52,127 nt of DNA from Planctomycetota bacterium. Lineage in GTDB: Bacteria; Planctomycetota; UBA1135; GCA-002748355. Location: positions 1 through 52,127 of the forward strand of contig DROQ01000209.1 in NCBI GenBank assembly GCA_011321845.1. The letters are read 5' to 3'. The first letter of the stretch is position 1. Each line of letters starts with the position of its first letter. The translations under genes were made by a program, and so were the position numbers. Positions 23,758 to 33,116 of this stretch are shown one piece after another. The notes beneath the pieces were generated by a model, which ran no database searches, was not told the origin of the DNA, and saw nothing but the letters and a program-made list of their open reading frames with translations.

Positions 23758-24813
23758 TCACTCGGCCGCCCAGTCCTGAATCCTGCTCGAGAAGGGGGGG
23801 GAAGCGACGCCCTTTTCGGTCACAAGGGCGGTGATCAGCTCCGCCGGAGTGACGTCGAAGGCGGGGTTCCTCGCAGGAAATCCCGGGGGGCAGCGCCCCT
23901 CTTCCGGCCCCAGGGTGACCTCCCTGGGGTCCCGTTCTTCGATGACGATCTCCCTCCCCTCTCTGGTCTCCGGATCCAGGGTGGTCGTAGGGGCGACAAT
24001 GTAAAACGGCAGCCCGGCATGGCGCGCGGCAAGCGCGAGGGGAAGGGTCCCCACCTTGTTGGCTGTGTCTCCGTTGGCGGCGATGCGATCGGCTCCCACA
24101 AGGATGGCGTCGACTTCTCCCGAGAGGATGAGTCCGGGACCGGCGCCGTCACAGAGGAGGGCGCCCGGGATCCCTCGTTCTTCGAGTTCGAAGGCGGTCA
24201 GCCTGGCGCCTTGGAGGAGGGGGCGGGTCTCGTCCGCGTAAACGAAGAGATCCTTCCCCTGGGCGTGGGCCGTCACGAGGACTCCAAAGGCGGTTCCGAT
24301 CCCCGCCGTAGCGAAGCGCCCCGTGTTGCAGTGGGTCAGGATCCGCATTCCATCCCGCAGCAACTCGGCCCCGTGCCGGCCCATGGCCAGGCAAAGCTCC
24401 TGGTCCTGTCGGTGCATGTTCCTGGCTTCGTCCAGGAGGAGGCGGAGGAGTCTTTGTGGGTCCCAACCCTTTTCCCGCTCTCTTCGAGCGATGTCCTCGG
24501 CCCGGGCAAGAGCGAAAAAGAGGTTGACGGCCGTGGGGCGGGAAGCCCGAAGAGCCTGGAGAGCCTGGTCCCATTCTTGGGGGGTAGCTGCTTCGCGTGC
24601 TGCGAGGGCGGCCCCATAGGCTGCCGCCACCCCCAGAGCAGGTGCTCCACGGATGGCCAGCCTCTGGATCGCGTCGATGAGGGTGGCGCAGTCCTGGATG
24701 TCCAGCACCTTGAGGGTCCGTGGGAGGAGGGTCTGGTCGATGAGCTGGAGCGAGCCGGTCTCATCCCCGATCCATTCCAGAGTGGGGGGGGAGATCTCGG
24801 GGATCCTTACCAT
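23758..24813 (-). CDS. mtnA: S-methyl-5-thioribose-1-phosphate isomerase
   Basis: Converts 5-methylthioribose 1-phosphate to 5-methylthioribulose 1-phosphate in the methionine salvage pathway. The 351-residue length is normal. Motifs: IQRLAIRGAPALGVAAAYG, ILTHCNTGRFATAGIGTAFGV with the catalytic-type Cys, GADRIAANGDTANKVGTLPLA with the catalytic-type Asp, and FYIVAPTTTLDP. These separate it from the related eIF2B subunits. The other salvage genes (mtnB, mtnC, mtnD, mtnK) are not in the window. The start overlaps the purE stop by 7 bp. Confidence 0.96.
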   Translation of the reverse strand: MVRIPEISPPTLEWIGDETGSLQLIDQTLLPRTLKVLDIQDCATLIDAIQRLAIRGAPALGVAAAYGAALAAREAATPQEWDQALQALRASRPTAVNLFFALARAEDIARREREKGWDPQRLLRLLLDEARNMHRQDQELCLAMGRHGAELLRDGMRILTHCNTGRFATAGIGTAFGVLVTAHAQGKDLFVYADETRPLLQGARLTAFELEERGIPGALLCDGAGPGLILSGEVDAILVGADRIAANGDTANKVGTLPLALAARHAGLPFYIVAPTTTLDPETREGREIVIEERDPREVTLGPEEGRCPPGFPARNPAFDVTPAELITALVTEKGVASPPFSSRIQDWAAE

Positions 24814-25310
24814 CCGTAATTCTCTCGGACCTTTCGGTCCTTCTCGAGGACGACCCGGGCCTGGTCCTGAATGAACCCTTCGAGTTTCTTCCGAAGAGCT
24901 TCATCGTGAAGGGCGAGGATGCGGAGGGCGAAGAGGGCCGCGTTCTTCGCGCCCGCCTTGCCGATCCCCATCGAGGCCACAGGGACTCCTCCCGGCATCT
25001 GGACGGTGGAGTAGAGGGCGTCCACCCCTCCCAGGGCGCCTCCCCCCATGGGGACACCCACCACGGGGAGGGTGGTGTGGGCGGCGAGCACCCCAGCAAG
25101 ATGGGCGGCGAGGCCAGCGGCGGCCACGAGGACCTGAACGCCTTCGGAGGCTGCCTTTTCCGCGAAAGAGGTCGCCTCACGGGGGGTCCGATGGGCGGAC
25201 AGGATGCGGGCCCCAAAGGAGACCCCGAGGGATTCGAGGAGTTCGAAACCCCCTTGGAGGGTGGGAAGGTCCGAATCCGAACCCATGATAAAAACAATCG
25301 GTGGCGCCAT
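24807..25310 (-). CDS. purE: 5-(carboxyamino)imidazole ribonucleotide mutase
   Basis: Class I PurE; moves the carboxyl group of N5-CAIR to C4 in purine synthesis. The 167-residue product has VFIMGSDSDLPTL, SAHRTP with the catalytic His, AAGLAAHLAGVLAAHTTLPVVGVPM, and GVPVASMGIGKAGAKNAALFALRIL. The ATG at 25310 was chosen because an AAGGAG sequence lies 9 bases upstream; a TTG at 25328 in the same frame is less likely as that would put the ribosome site inside the gene. The partner purK is not adjacent; purC is directly upstream. Confidence 0.97.
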   Translation of the reverse strand: MAPPIVFIMGSDSDLPTLQGGFELLESLGVSFGARILSAHRTPREATSFAEKAASEGVQVLVAAAGLAAHLAGVLAAHTTLPVVGVPMGGGALGGVDALYSTVQMPGGVPVASMGIGKAGAKNAALFALRILALHDEALRKKLEGFIQDQARVVLEKDRKVRENYGW

Positions 25311-25337
25311 CTTGCTGTTCTCCTTCAAAGGGAGGAA

Positions 25338-26240
25338 CTAGAACAACTTCAATCCCGTCAAAGCTTGGTGGATCTCGAGGTAGCGGTCCAGGGCCTTCTC
25401 CTGGATTTCGGGGGGGAGGGCGGGACCGGGGGCGGTTTTGTCCCAGTCGAGGGTTTCGAGATAATCTCTCACGACTTGCTTGTCGTAACTCTCGGGAAAG
25501 GCGCCGGGGCGGACCTGGTCCCTGGGCCAGTAGCGGGAGCTGTCCGGGGTCAGGCACTCGTCGATCAGGAGGAGGCGGTTGTCCAGGAGGCCCAGCTCGA
25601 ACTTGGTGTCGGCGAGGATGAAACCCTTCTCTTTGGCGTAGTCGTGGCCGCGTTTGTAGAGGGCGAGGGCAAGCTCGCGGCCCTTGTGGGCGAGTTCTTC
25701 TCCCACCAGCTCACAGACCTGCTCGAAGGAGATGGGTTCGTCATGCCCTTCCTCGGCCTTGGTCGAGGCGGTGAGGATGGGCTCCGGGAGGGCTTGGGCG
25801 TGCTGGAGGCCTTTTTCGAGCTGCACCCCGGAGACCGCGCCGCTGGCCTTGTAGTCCTTCCAGCCGCTGCCGGTCAGGTAACCACGGACCACCCATTCGA
25901 CCGGGAGGGGCTCGGCCTTCCGGCAGCGCATGGTCCTTCCTTCGAGCAGTTCGCGCTCCCGGGGGCTCAGCTCTTGCCATTCGGAGACCTCCGTGGAGAT
26001 CATGTGGTTGTCGCAGAGGTCCCGGGTCATCCGGAACCAGAAGGCCGAGAGGCTGCAGAGGATGCGACCCCGGCCGGGGATCCCCGTGGGGAGAACCACG
26101 TCGAAGGCCGAGAGCCGGTCGGTGGCGACCAGGAGGAGGTCCCCCCCCAGTTCGTAGAGGTCGCGGACCTTGCCCTTTCCCAGGAGTCGGGCCGAAGAAA
26201 GGTCGGTTTCGAGAACAGTGGGGGGTAGGCTCAAGGTCAT
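25338..26240 (-). CDS. purC: Phosphoribosylaminoimidazole-succinocarboxamide synthase
   Basis: Joins aspartate to CAIR using ATP in purine synthesis, the step after PurE. The 300-residue product is the longer form of the family. Landmarks: LLGKGKVRDLYELGGDLLLVATDRLSAFDVVLPTGIPGRG, VVRGYLTGSGWKDYK, GFILADTKFELGLLDNRLLLIDECLTPDSSRYW. The ATG has GGAAGGAGCG just upstream. With purE (27 bp on) and mtnA it forms a minus-strand group; aroA diverges from it across 80 bp. Confidence 0.97.
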   Translation of the reverse strand: MTLSLPPTVLETDLSSARLLGKGKVRDLYELGGDLLLVATDRLSAFDVVLPTGIPGRGRILCSLSAFWFRMTRDLCDNHMISTEVSEWQELSPRERELLEGRTMRCRKAEPLPVEWVVRGYLTGSGWKDYKASGAVSGVQLEKGLQHAQALPEPILTASTKAEEGHDEPISFEQVCELVGEELAHKGRELALALYKRGHDYAKEKGFILADTKFELGLLDNRLLLIDECLTPDSSRYWPRDQVRPGAFPESYDKQVVRDYLETLDWDKTAPGPALPPEIQEKALDRYLEIHQALTGLKLF

Positions 26241-26320
26241 CGCTCCTTCCTCTTGAGTCTGTGGGAAATGGAATGGAGAGATCCTGGCCTTTCCGAGCCG
26301 GGATTCAAGCTTCTTGACGA

Positions 26321-27652
26321 ATGCCGCAAGCGATCCAAAGCCTTCCAGTCTGTAAGTCTTTTTTTCAACGCCTCCTCCTGATGGCGCTCTTGGAAGAGGG
26401 GGAGCGTCGCTTCCGCTACCCTGTGGGACTGGAGTTGCCCCAGGACCTGCGGGTCCTGTTGCAGGCCCTGCACGTCTTGGGGGGGAGTTACGAACGGGAC
26501 GAAAAGGCGGCCCTCCTCCAGGTGAGGGGACGGGGTGCGGGCCCCCTGCGGGGGCGATTGGACCTCGGTTCCAACGCCACCCTGCTTCGCTTCAGCATCG
26601 GGATCTGCACGGTCCTGGGCGGAGAGCTGGAGTTGGACGGAAGCCCCCAGCTCCGGCGTCGCCCCATCGGTCCTCTCTGCGCTCTGGTCCAGGACCTCGG
26701 GGCCCATTTCAGCTTTTCCCAAACGCCCGGCCACCTCCCCCTCCACTTTCGTGCTCCCGGCCTCCGCTCGAGGGGGACATGGGGGACACCCATTGTTGTC
26801 GATCCCAGCGCCGGCACCCAGGGGGCCTCGGGCCTTCTTTTGGGGCTGGCGGCCCTCGGCCGGGGCGCCCATCTCCACTGTCCGAGCGCGAAGGGGGACA
26901 CCCATCCCTATCTGCTCCTTACGGGCGAAGCCCTGGAGGTCATGGGCTATCCCGCTTGCCGATCCGAGGCGGGGACCCTGGTCCTTCCCTCCCGAAGCCC
27001 CCGTCCTCAGCCGGGGGGGAGGTCCCCGGCAGGGGGGGACATCCATGTACCCAGGGACCCCTCCGCCCTTGCCTTCGCTCTCGTGGTCGCTGCTCTTCAG
27101 AGCAGGGAATGCTTCTTCCCCGGTCCCCTTTTGGGGGTTTCCCACCCCGACCTGAGAATCCTGGAGGATCTCCGGGAGATGGGGCATGAATGTGAAGCCA
27201 CCCCGGAGGGCCTCAGGTTTCGGGGGAGGGGTGCCGGGGCGGGGGACCTATGCATCCAGGACCTGGACCTGCGTCCGGACAGTTTCCCGCCTCTTTCCCT
27301 TCTCTGTGTCTTTCGTGAAGGAGTCCATGTGTTGGGGGATGCCCCGCGGCTGCGGATCAAGGAATCCGACCGGATCGGGGCTCTGGCCCAGGGCTTTCGC
27401 AGCCTCGGGATCGAGGTCCAAGAACGGGAGGGAGGCTTGCGGATCCGGGGAGGCTGGACTCCCAAGGGGGAGGGCCCCAAGGAATTGGATCCGCGGGGGG
27501 ACCATCGTATGGCCATGGTTTTCTTGCTTTTGAGCCGGCTCGGGGGTCTCCACACCCGGGTCCTCGGGGAGAGCTGCGTCGAGAAGAGCTGGCCTTCGTT
27601 CCCGCGCTTTTTGAAAGAAGTCGGGGTTGGCGACGGAAGGACGGAGGATTAG
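26321..27652 (+). CDS. aroA: Divergent 3-phosphoshikimate 1-carboxyvinyltransferase (EPSP synthase)
   Basis: Expected to make EPSP from shikimate 3-phosphate and PEP on the chorismate pathway. The 443-residue chain is clearly of this family but divergent. The N-terminal SKSxxxR motif reads CKSFFQR (K12, S13, R17); the usual NAGT loop reads GSNATLLR; the shikimate loop is DPSAGTQGAS and keeps the Gln. The C-terminal half keeps LDLRPDSFPP, RIKESDRIGAL, DHRMAM and EKSWPSF. So most catalytic residues remain while surrounding motifs have drifted. Glycine/arginine-rich inserts occur near residues 225-245. The last 4 bp overlap the convergent TPR gene. Confidence 0.88.
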   Translation: MPQAIQSLPVCKSFFQRLLLMALLEEGERRFRYPVGLELPQDLRVLLQALHVLGGSYERDEKAALLQVRGRGAGPLRGRLDLGSNATLLRFSIGICTVLGGELELDGSPQLRRRPIGPLCALVQDLGAHFSFSQTPGHLPLHFRAPGLRSRGTWGTPIVVDPSAGTQGASGLLLGLAALGRGAHLHCPSAKGDTHPYLLLTGEALEVMGYPACRSEAGTLVLPSRSPRPQPGGRSPAGGDIHVPRDPSALAFALVVAALQSRECFFPGPLLGVSHPDLRILEDLREMGHECEATPEGLRFRGRGAGAGDLCIQDLDLRPDSFPPLSLLCVFREGVHVLGDAPRLRIKESDRIGALAQGFRSLGIEVQEREGGLRIRGGWTPKGEGPKELDPRGDHRMAMVFLLLSRLGGLHTRVLGESCVEKSWPSFPRFLKEVGVGDGRTED

Positions 27653-29316
27653 GGGGCTTTCCCCTTACCCCCTGTTGCCTTTTTCCCCCGTTTCTTGTTC
27701 TTCTTCCCCTTGCGCCTCTTCTCGCTTCCCTGCTTCTTTCCCTCGTTTACGTCCTGGTCCATCTTGGCCAGATTGCCCTTGGCGTCTCGGATGGCCCCTC
27801 GGGCTCTCTTTTTCTCCTCTTTGCCTGCCTTTTTCGAGGCAAGGATCTCCTGCCCGAAGCGAATGGCTTGTAGATACATGGTTCGGGCCTTGGCCAGATC
27901 GCGGTGGAGGTGGTATTGGAGGATCAGGGCTCCGTCGTTGAGGAGCTGGGGGTCCTTGGGGGAGAGGGCGAGGGCTTTTTGATAGGCCCGCCAGGCCTCC
28001 TCGTATTTCCCGGTTTCCCGGCAGAGGAAGGCGTAGTTGTTCCATTCCTCAGGAAGGTTGCGGTAGATCCCCAGGGCGTGGTTGAGTTCCCTCGAAAGAG
28101 CGAGCGCCCCCTCCTGGTCGGCCTTCTTGGCCAAGGCGGCCAGGGAGTTGGCGTGGAGGACACCCGGGTTGCCAGCCGCTTTGAGGGCCTCCACCAGGGG
28201 ATGGGGGGACTCCCGCAGGAGATAGCTCAGGGCCAGGGCGGCTTCCTTGGTCTTGCCGAGGGCCAGGGAGGAGATCGCGAAATAATAGGCCGCGCGGTCC
28301 ATGCTGGAGTCCAGGGTCCAGGCCTTCTTCATGAGTTCCTGGACCCGCTTGTTGTCGCCCAGCTCGAAGGCGGCGTAGCCGGCTTCGAAGAGGAGGATGG
28401 CGTTCCTGGGGTCCTTGGGGTGCTTCTTGGCGAAGCCCCGCTGGGCCTTGAGGTAGAAGTCGAGGCGGAATCCCGCTTTCCTGGCTCCGCGCATCCAGGC
28501 CAGGGGGGCTCCCTTGAGCGGATCCCGGACCAGGGCTTGGAGGTAGAAGCCCATGGCACGTTTCAGGTCCCCTTCCCAGGCGGCGAGATCCGCGAGCCTC
28601 CGATAGGAGAGCGCAAGGTTGGGATTCCGTTCGATGGCCTGTTCCAGGTCCTTGCGGACCTTGCGGGCCAGGATGGCTCGGTCCTTGGGTTGGAGGCTCT
28701 CGGTTTGGACTCCTGTTGTGTACTGTCGGAAGAGGGTCTCCGCCCGAAGGAGATAGCCGTCGGGTTTTTGGCCATGGGTATCGATGAGCTGGTTCGCGGT
28801 GAGGATCGCTTCGTCGTCCTCGGCCATGTAATAGGCGGCGAAGCCCCGCATGCGCAGGCACTCGTAATCCTTGGGCTTCAGGTCCAAGGCCCAGTCCGCG
28901 TAGGTCATGGCCTCTTCGAAATCCGCCATGGCTCCGTCTCTGGTCCTTGGGCTTGCGATGAGCCTTTTAGCCTTTTCTAAAAAGGCTCTCGAGGTCATGC
29001 GCCAGAGGTCGAAGTCCTTGAGGAACACCCCTTGGGATTGTTCCAGAGCTTCGAGGGCGTCATCGAAGAGTTCGGCTTCCAGTAGCACCTGGGCACGTTC
29101 GAGGTGCAGGTCGCGGTTCTTGGGGGACTCCTTGATACGAAGGCTGAGCGCCTTGGCCTTGGCCCGGGCGTTCTTCTGGACCTGTTCCCGGAGTTTTGCT
29201 GGGTTTCCCTGGCCCCTCCTCCCCGTGGCCGTAGGAATCCCCGTGGGGTTAGGGATCCCCGTGGTCGCAGGAAAGAGGGCGAGAAAAAACCCCAAAACCA
29301 GGATGTGGATGCTCAT
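27649..29316 (-). CDS. Exported TPR-repeat protein
   Basis: A 555-residue protein with an N-terminal signal peptide (about residues 1-20, IHILVLGFFLALFPATTG), a repeat-like ATG/IPT linker, then tetratricopeptide-type helical pairs along most of its length. It ends with a strongly basic Lys/Arg/Gly tail. Near residues 425-520 is a module starting WNNYAFLCRETG and containing LLNDGALILQYHLHRD, which also occurs twice in the neighbouring upstream protein. The start overlaps that gene by 4 bp (ATGA), so the two are made together. TPR proteins of this kind act as scaffolds in the envelope; the partner is unknown. Confidence 0.85.
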   Translation of the reverse strand: MSIHILVLGFFLALFPATTGIPNPTGIPTATGRRGQGNPAKLREQVQKNARAKAKALSLRIKESPKNRDLHLERAQVLLEAELFDDALEALEQSQGVFLKDFDLWRMTSRAFLEKAKRLIASPRTRDGAMADFEEAMTYADWALDLKPKDYECLRMRGFAAYYMAEDDEAILTANQLIDTHGQKPDGYLLRAETLFRQYTTGVQTESLQPKDRAILARKVRKDLEQAIERNPNLALSYRRLADLAAWEGDLKRAMGFYLQALVRDPLKGAPLAWMRGARKAGFRLDFYLKAQRGFAKKHPKDPRNAILLFEAGYAAFELGDNKRVQELMKKAWTLDSSMDRAAYYFAISSLALGKTKEAALALSYLLRESPHPLVEALKAAGNPGVLHANSLAALAKKADQEGALALSRELNHALGIYRNLPEEWNNYAFLCRETGKYEEAWRAYQKALALSPKDPQLLNDGALILQYHLHRDLAKARTMYLQAIRFGQEILASKKAGKEEKKRARGAIRDAKGNLAKMDQDVNEGKKQGSEKRRKGKKNKKRGKKATGGKGKAP

Positions 29317-32300
29317 CCCTTCCCCTTTTCGCGGACTTTACCTTTCTCCTCTTTGTCGGAAGAGGTTTCCTTGCGCAATCCTTCCAACTTCCTCAAATGC
29401 ATCTTGGTCGCTCTCCGGCCATGGGGATAAAACGCCAGGCTCTTCTTGAGAGCCGCCTCCGCCTCGTCCAACCGGGCGGGATCCCGCATCAGGAGGACGC
29501 CGAGGTTCATATAGGCGTCGCCCAGGGCTTCTTCCAGGACCTGGTCCTTTTTGTTGCGGGCGAAGGCGGGCTTGCCGACCTTGATGGCCTGGCGCAGGAG
29601 GTCTTCGGAATCCTTGGAGTGCTCCTTGAGGTAGTAGACATCGATCAGGGCCGTGTCGTTGAGGAGGCGCACGTTGCGCGGCTCCAGAAGGCGGGCGCGG
29701 TTGTAGGCCTTCCAGGCGCGCTCGAAGTAGGCCTTGGCTTTTTGGGGATTCCGGGCCGTCCTGCCCGCTTCCCGAAGGAAGAGGCCGAGGTTGTTCCAAA
29801 AGTCCACGTCCCCGGGCCGCGCCTTGGTGGCTTCTTCGAAGAGGGCGATCCCCCCGTCGAAATCACGGCTGCGGAAGAAGGGGCCGCCGAGCCCCAGGAT
29901 CCCCAACTTGGCGGTCCGGGAGATCAGGGGGTCCTTGCCGGTGGTTGCCGCCTTGTCGCTGATCGCGAGGGCCTGGAACCAGGCCTTCTTGGCCTCCTTG
30001 TTCCGGCGGGCGACGGCGTAGTAGAAGCCCATGCCGGTTTGGGCCATGGCCCTCCAGTAGTCCGCGGAAGCCTTGTAGCCGGGATTCAGCCTGGTGCATT
30101 GGACCAGAGCCTGCTCCGCCTTTTGGTAGGCTTCGAGAGGGGAGCCCTTCTTGGGGTCCATCCGGCGTTCGTTTCCGAGGATGTAGTAGAAATAGCCTTT
30201 GTACCAGGCGAGGTTGGCATCCTTGGCAAAGCGCTTTTCCAAGGGTTCCAGGAAGCGGAGCGCATCCTCTGCCCCCCCGTTCTTGGCCACGACCTGGCTG
30301 AGTTCTGTGAGAAGGGGGGGAAGCAGGCTGCGATCAGCCAGGGCGAGGACCTTGCCGATCGCGGAGATGGCTGCCTTGGGGCGCCGGGCCCAGAGTTCCA
30401 TATTCTTCCAATTCCGGGCGTAGCGGACGAGGTCGACCGGGAGTCCTACGGCCTTTTCCAGGGGCCCGAGGTCGAGGGTTCCTCCCGCGGCCCATTCCTT
30501 GAGAGAGTCCAGAGCCTTGAGGTTCCACGTACGGGCCTTCTCCAGCGAGGGCGGCGGAGCTTTGGAGTTCCGGGGGGCTTTGGAGAGGTCGGCGATCGCC
30601 TTTTGCGCGCCGACATCGGCGGCGCGGAGGAAGAAGGCGGCCAGCAGCGGCTTGGGGAACTCCAACCCCAGGGAGTCGAGGTGCAGGAGTTGACGGGAGG
30701 CCAGGGTCATCGCCTTGTCGGGCTCTCCGTTGAGGATGTAAGCCTGGCAGAGGTCGTAAGCGGGGAGGACGTGGATGCGCAGACCCAAGACCTCGCCTCC
30801 CTTCTTGAGGGAGTCCGATTTTTCATGGGCCTGCTCCAGGCGGTCGATGGCGTCGGCCAGGTGGTTTCGCGCGCCCCGCTCCCGCTTTTGCATGAGGGAC
30901 TGGGCCAGGAGGAGCGAGGTCCGGCCCGCCGCGAAAAAGGGCTCCGGGTCTTCGCCCGCCTTCTTCAGCAGAGGAGAGATCCGTTCGAAGGCTTCCTGGA
31001 ACTTGCCTTCCTTCGCGAGCTGAAGGGCCTTGAGGATCTCTTCTTCGGGGAGGGGAGGGTCGAGCCAAAGGTCCGCCGGGCGGCGGGGGAGGACGAGGCC
31101 GACTGTCACCCGGGGTAGGGGGAGGAGGCCTGAACCGCTCTTTTTGCCCTTTTCGAGGCTGAGAATTTTGCGGGCAGCCGCCCTCCGCTTGTACGGATAG
31201 AACTTCACCGCCTCGCGATAAAAGGGGAGGGCTTTTTGGGGGTGTCCCAGGTTTTCTTCGAGCACACCCAGGTTTTGCCACGCGTCCCCGACGGCTTCCT
31301 CGATCCTGCGTCGCCTTTCGCTCAGGTTTGGATCTCCTGGATGGGAAGCGTCGCTGGAGTCGGGCTCAGGCAACTCGTCGAGCTGGGCCTGGCCGATTTC
31401 GATGGCCTTGTGAAGAAGTCTGCGGGCCTCGGGGTAGTCCCGCTTGAGGTGGTAGACGAGCATGAGGCCGCAGTCGTTGACGATGCGGGGGTCGTCGCCG
31501 GAGTATTGAACCGCTTTTTTGTAGGCGGCGTAGCTTTCCTCCCAGAGGCTCTTGGCTTTTTCGCCCTGTCCCGAACGGGCGTAGCGGACCCCGAGGTCCC
31601 GGGCGCTCAGGCCCAGGTTGTTCCAGGCCGGTCCCCAGGTGGGGTGCTTTTTGGTCACAAAGCGCCAGTAGTTGAGGGCCTTTTCCAGGCCCCCTCCGAC
31701 GAATCGGGAACCGATGCGGAACAGCAGGCCCCGGTAGGTTTTGCGCGCGCCGTCAAAGTAGTGGTCGATCCCGTTGGGGTCCACCTGGGCGACCTCGGGG
31801 GCAAGGTCGTAGGCCTTGGCCAGCTCCTTCTGTCCTTCCTCGAGCTTGCCGTCCTGGATCGCGAGATCCGCTCGTGAAACATGGGTCAGGGCCGCGCGGA
31901 GCCTCGAGTTCTTGGCGAAGGCCGGCAGCTTGGCTGCCTCCAGAAAGGCCCGCTCCGCTCGTTCGAAGGCCGCCCCTGCCCCCCGGAGGTCGCCTTCTCT
32001 CCTGAGGGCGTCCCCCAGCGCCGCTTCCGCCGATCCGAGATAAAATTGGACGATGGCTTGGGCCTTGGGGGAGGCGGAGTCCCTGGCCAGTTCCCGGGCC
32101 CATTTGCGGTAGAACTCGAGGCCATCCCCGACCTTGCGCGTCGAAAGGAGGAAGTTGAAGAAGGTCTGCTGGAGTCCAAGGTTCTCGGGAGTTTCCCGGA
32201 CCGCGTCGCTCAGGACGCCGAAACCCTCCGCGGGGTCGCCCACCCATTGGCTCGTCCAGGCGTAGAGTTGGTAGGCTCTGTTCCGGGTGTCCTCGAAACC

Positions 32301-32945
32301 CAGGGCCGGATCGATGACCTCGTAGATCCTGGAGGCCAGGTCCTTGGAAGCGGCCGAGACCTTGTTGCCTTCACGGCGTCGCTGCTGGGTCAGCTGCCCG
32401 TAGAGGTTTTCGCTCGTGAGCAGGGCCACCCTGGCCTTTTCTCCCGAGTCCCCTCTCTTTTTGAGGAGGGCGAGAGCCCTGAGTCCGGCCTCCGCTCCCT
32501 CCCGGTAACGCCCCATGTCCTTGTAGGTCTCCGCCAAAACTTTGAAGGGGCGGGGATCGGTGGGCATCAGCTTGGAAGCGGTCAGGAGGTGGGTTTTCGC
32601 ATCCTCGTAGTTGGCCTGGACGGAGAGCGCGCTGCCTCCATTGGTCCTGAGGTGTCGGGTAAAGGCGAGGTAACTCCTCCCATAGAGGAGTTCCCAGCGA
32701 AAGCGGGTGACGGGGTCGAGCTTGTCCTGCTGGGGACGGAGCTTATCGAGGAGGAGGAGTGCTTCCTGGGGCTGGCCACTCTCCAGCTTGTTCCGGGCTA
32801 GTAACAGGATCGTGGAGGGATGCGCCTCCTTCGAACCCCGGGCCTTGGGCTGGGACTGGGTCCCCTGGCAGGCGAGGGGAAGGAGGAGGAGGCAAAGAAA
32901 GGAAAAAGTCCCCAATTTTGGGCGTCGTCTCGTAGGTTTCTGCAA
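29313..32945 (-). CDS. Large TPR-repeat lipoprotein
   Basis: A 1210-residue protein with a lipoprotein signal peptide (LCLLLLPLAC, lipidated Cys at residue 26) and many TPR-type helical pairs. Two copies of a module of about 150 residues stand out, one in the middle and one at the C-terminus, with WNNLGL, then IVNDCGLMLVYHLKRD or LLNDTALIDVYYLKEH, then a GDAW/YxNLGVL pair and FYPxxRRA. The start codon is TTG at 32945, with AAGAAGG just upstream and no ATG that would keep the signal peptide. It forms a two-gene unit with the TPR gene downstream. Likely an envelope scaffold; function unknown. Confidence 0.85.
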   Translation of the reverse strand: MQKPTRRRPKLGTFSFLCLLLLPLACQGTQSQPKARGSKEAHPSTILLLARNKLESGQPQEALLLLDKLRPQQDKLDPVTRFRWELLYGRSYLAFTRHLRTNGGSALSVQANYEDAKTHLLTASKLMPTDPRPFKVLAETYKDMGRYREGAEAGLRALALLKKRGDSGEKARVALLTSENLYGQLTQQRRREGNKVSAASKDLASRIYEVIDPALGFEDTRNRAYQLYAWTSQWVGDPAEGFGVLSDAVRETPENLGLQQTFFNFLLSTRKVGDGLEFYRKWARELARDSASPKAQAIVQFYLGSAEAALGDALRREGDLRGAGAAFERAERAFLEAAKLPAFAKNSRLRAALTHVSRADLAIQDGKLEEGQKELAKAYDLAPEVAQVDPNGIDHYFDGARKTYRGLLFRIGSRFVGGGLEKALNYWRFVTKKHPTWGPAWNNLGLSARDLGVRYARSGQGEKAKSLWEESYAAYKKAVQYSGDDPRIVNDCGLMLVYHLKRDYPEARRLLHKAIEIGQAQLDELPEPDSSDASHPGDPNLSERRRRIEEAVGDAWQNLGVLEENLGHPQKALPFYREAVKFYPYKRRAAARKILSLEKGKKSGSGLLPLPRVTVGLVLPRRPADLWLDPPLPEEEILKALQLAKEGKFQEAFERISPLLKKAGEDPEPFFAAGRTSLLLAQSLMQKRERGARNHLADAIDRLEQAHEKSDSLKKGGEVLGLRIHVLPAYDLCQAYILNGEPDKAMTLASRQLLHLDSLGLEFPKPLLAAFFLRAADVGAQKAIADLSKAPRNSKAPPPSLEKARTWNLKALDSLKEWAAGGTLDLGPLEKAVGLPVDLVRYARNWKNMELWARRPKAAISAIGKVLALADRSLLPPLLTELSQVVAKNGGAEDALRFLEPLEKRFAKDANLAWYKGYFYYILGNERRMDPKKGSPLEAYQKAEQALVQCTRLNPGYKASADYWRAMAQTGMGFYYAVARRNKEAKKAWFQALAISDKAATTGKDPLISRTAKLGILGLGGPFFRSRDFDGGIALFEEATKARPGDVDFWNNLGLFLREAGRTARNPQKAKAYFERAWKAYNRARLLEPRNVRLLNDTALIDVYYLKEHSKDSEDLLRQAIKVGKPAFARNKKDQVLEEALGDAYMNLGVLLMRDPARLDEAEAALKKSLAFYPHGRRATKMHLRKLEGLRKETSSDKEEKGKVREKGKG

Positions 32946-33116
32946 GGTCTACCTTCTTGGTCATCGATTCCAGGATCAGGTTCTCGCCACCCATTGTGAA
33001 GGGGCCTAGGGGGGGAGGACAAGGTTCGCCCGCAGTTCTTCACGAAAAACAGGCGAGAGAGGGGGGTTCCCGGGAAATGTTTCCCTTGGGACACCCAGGC
33101 CCGTTTAGCAAATGGG

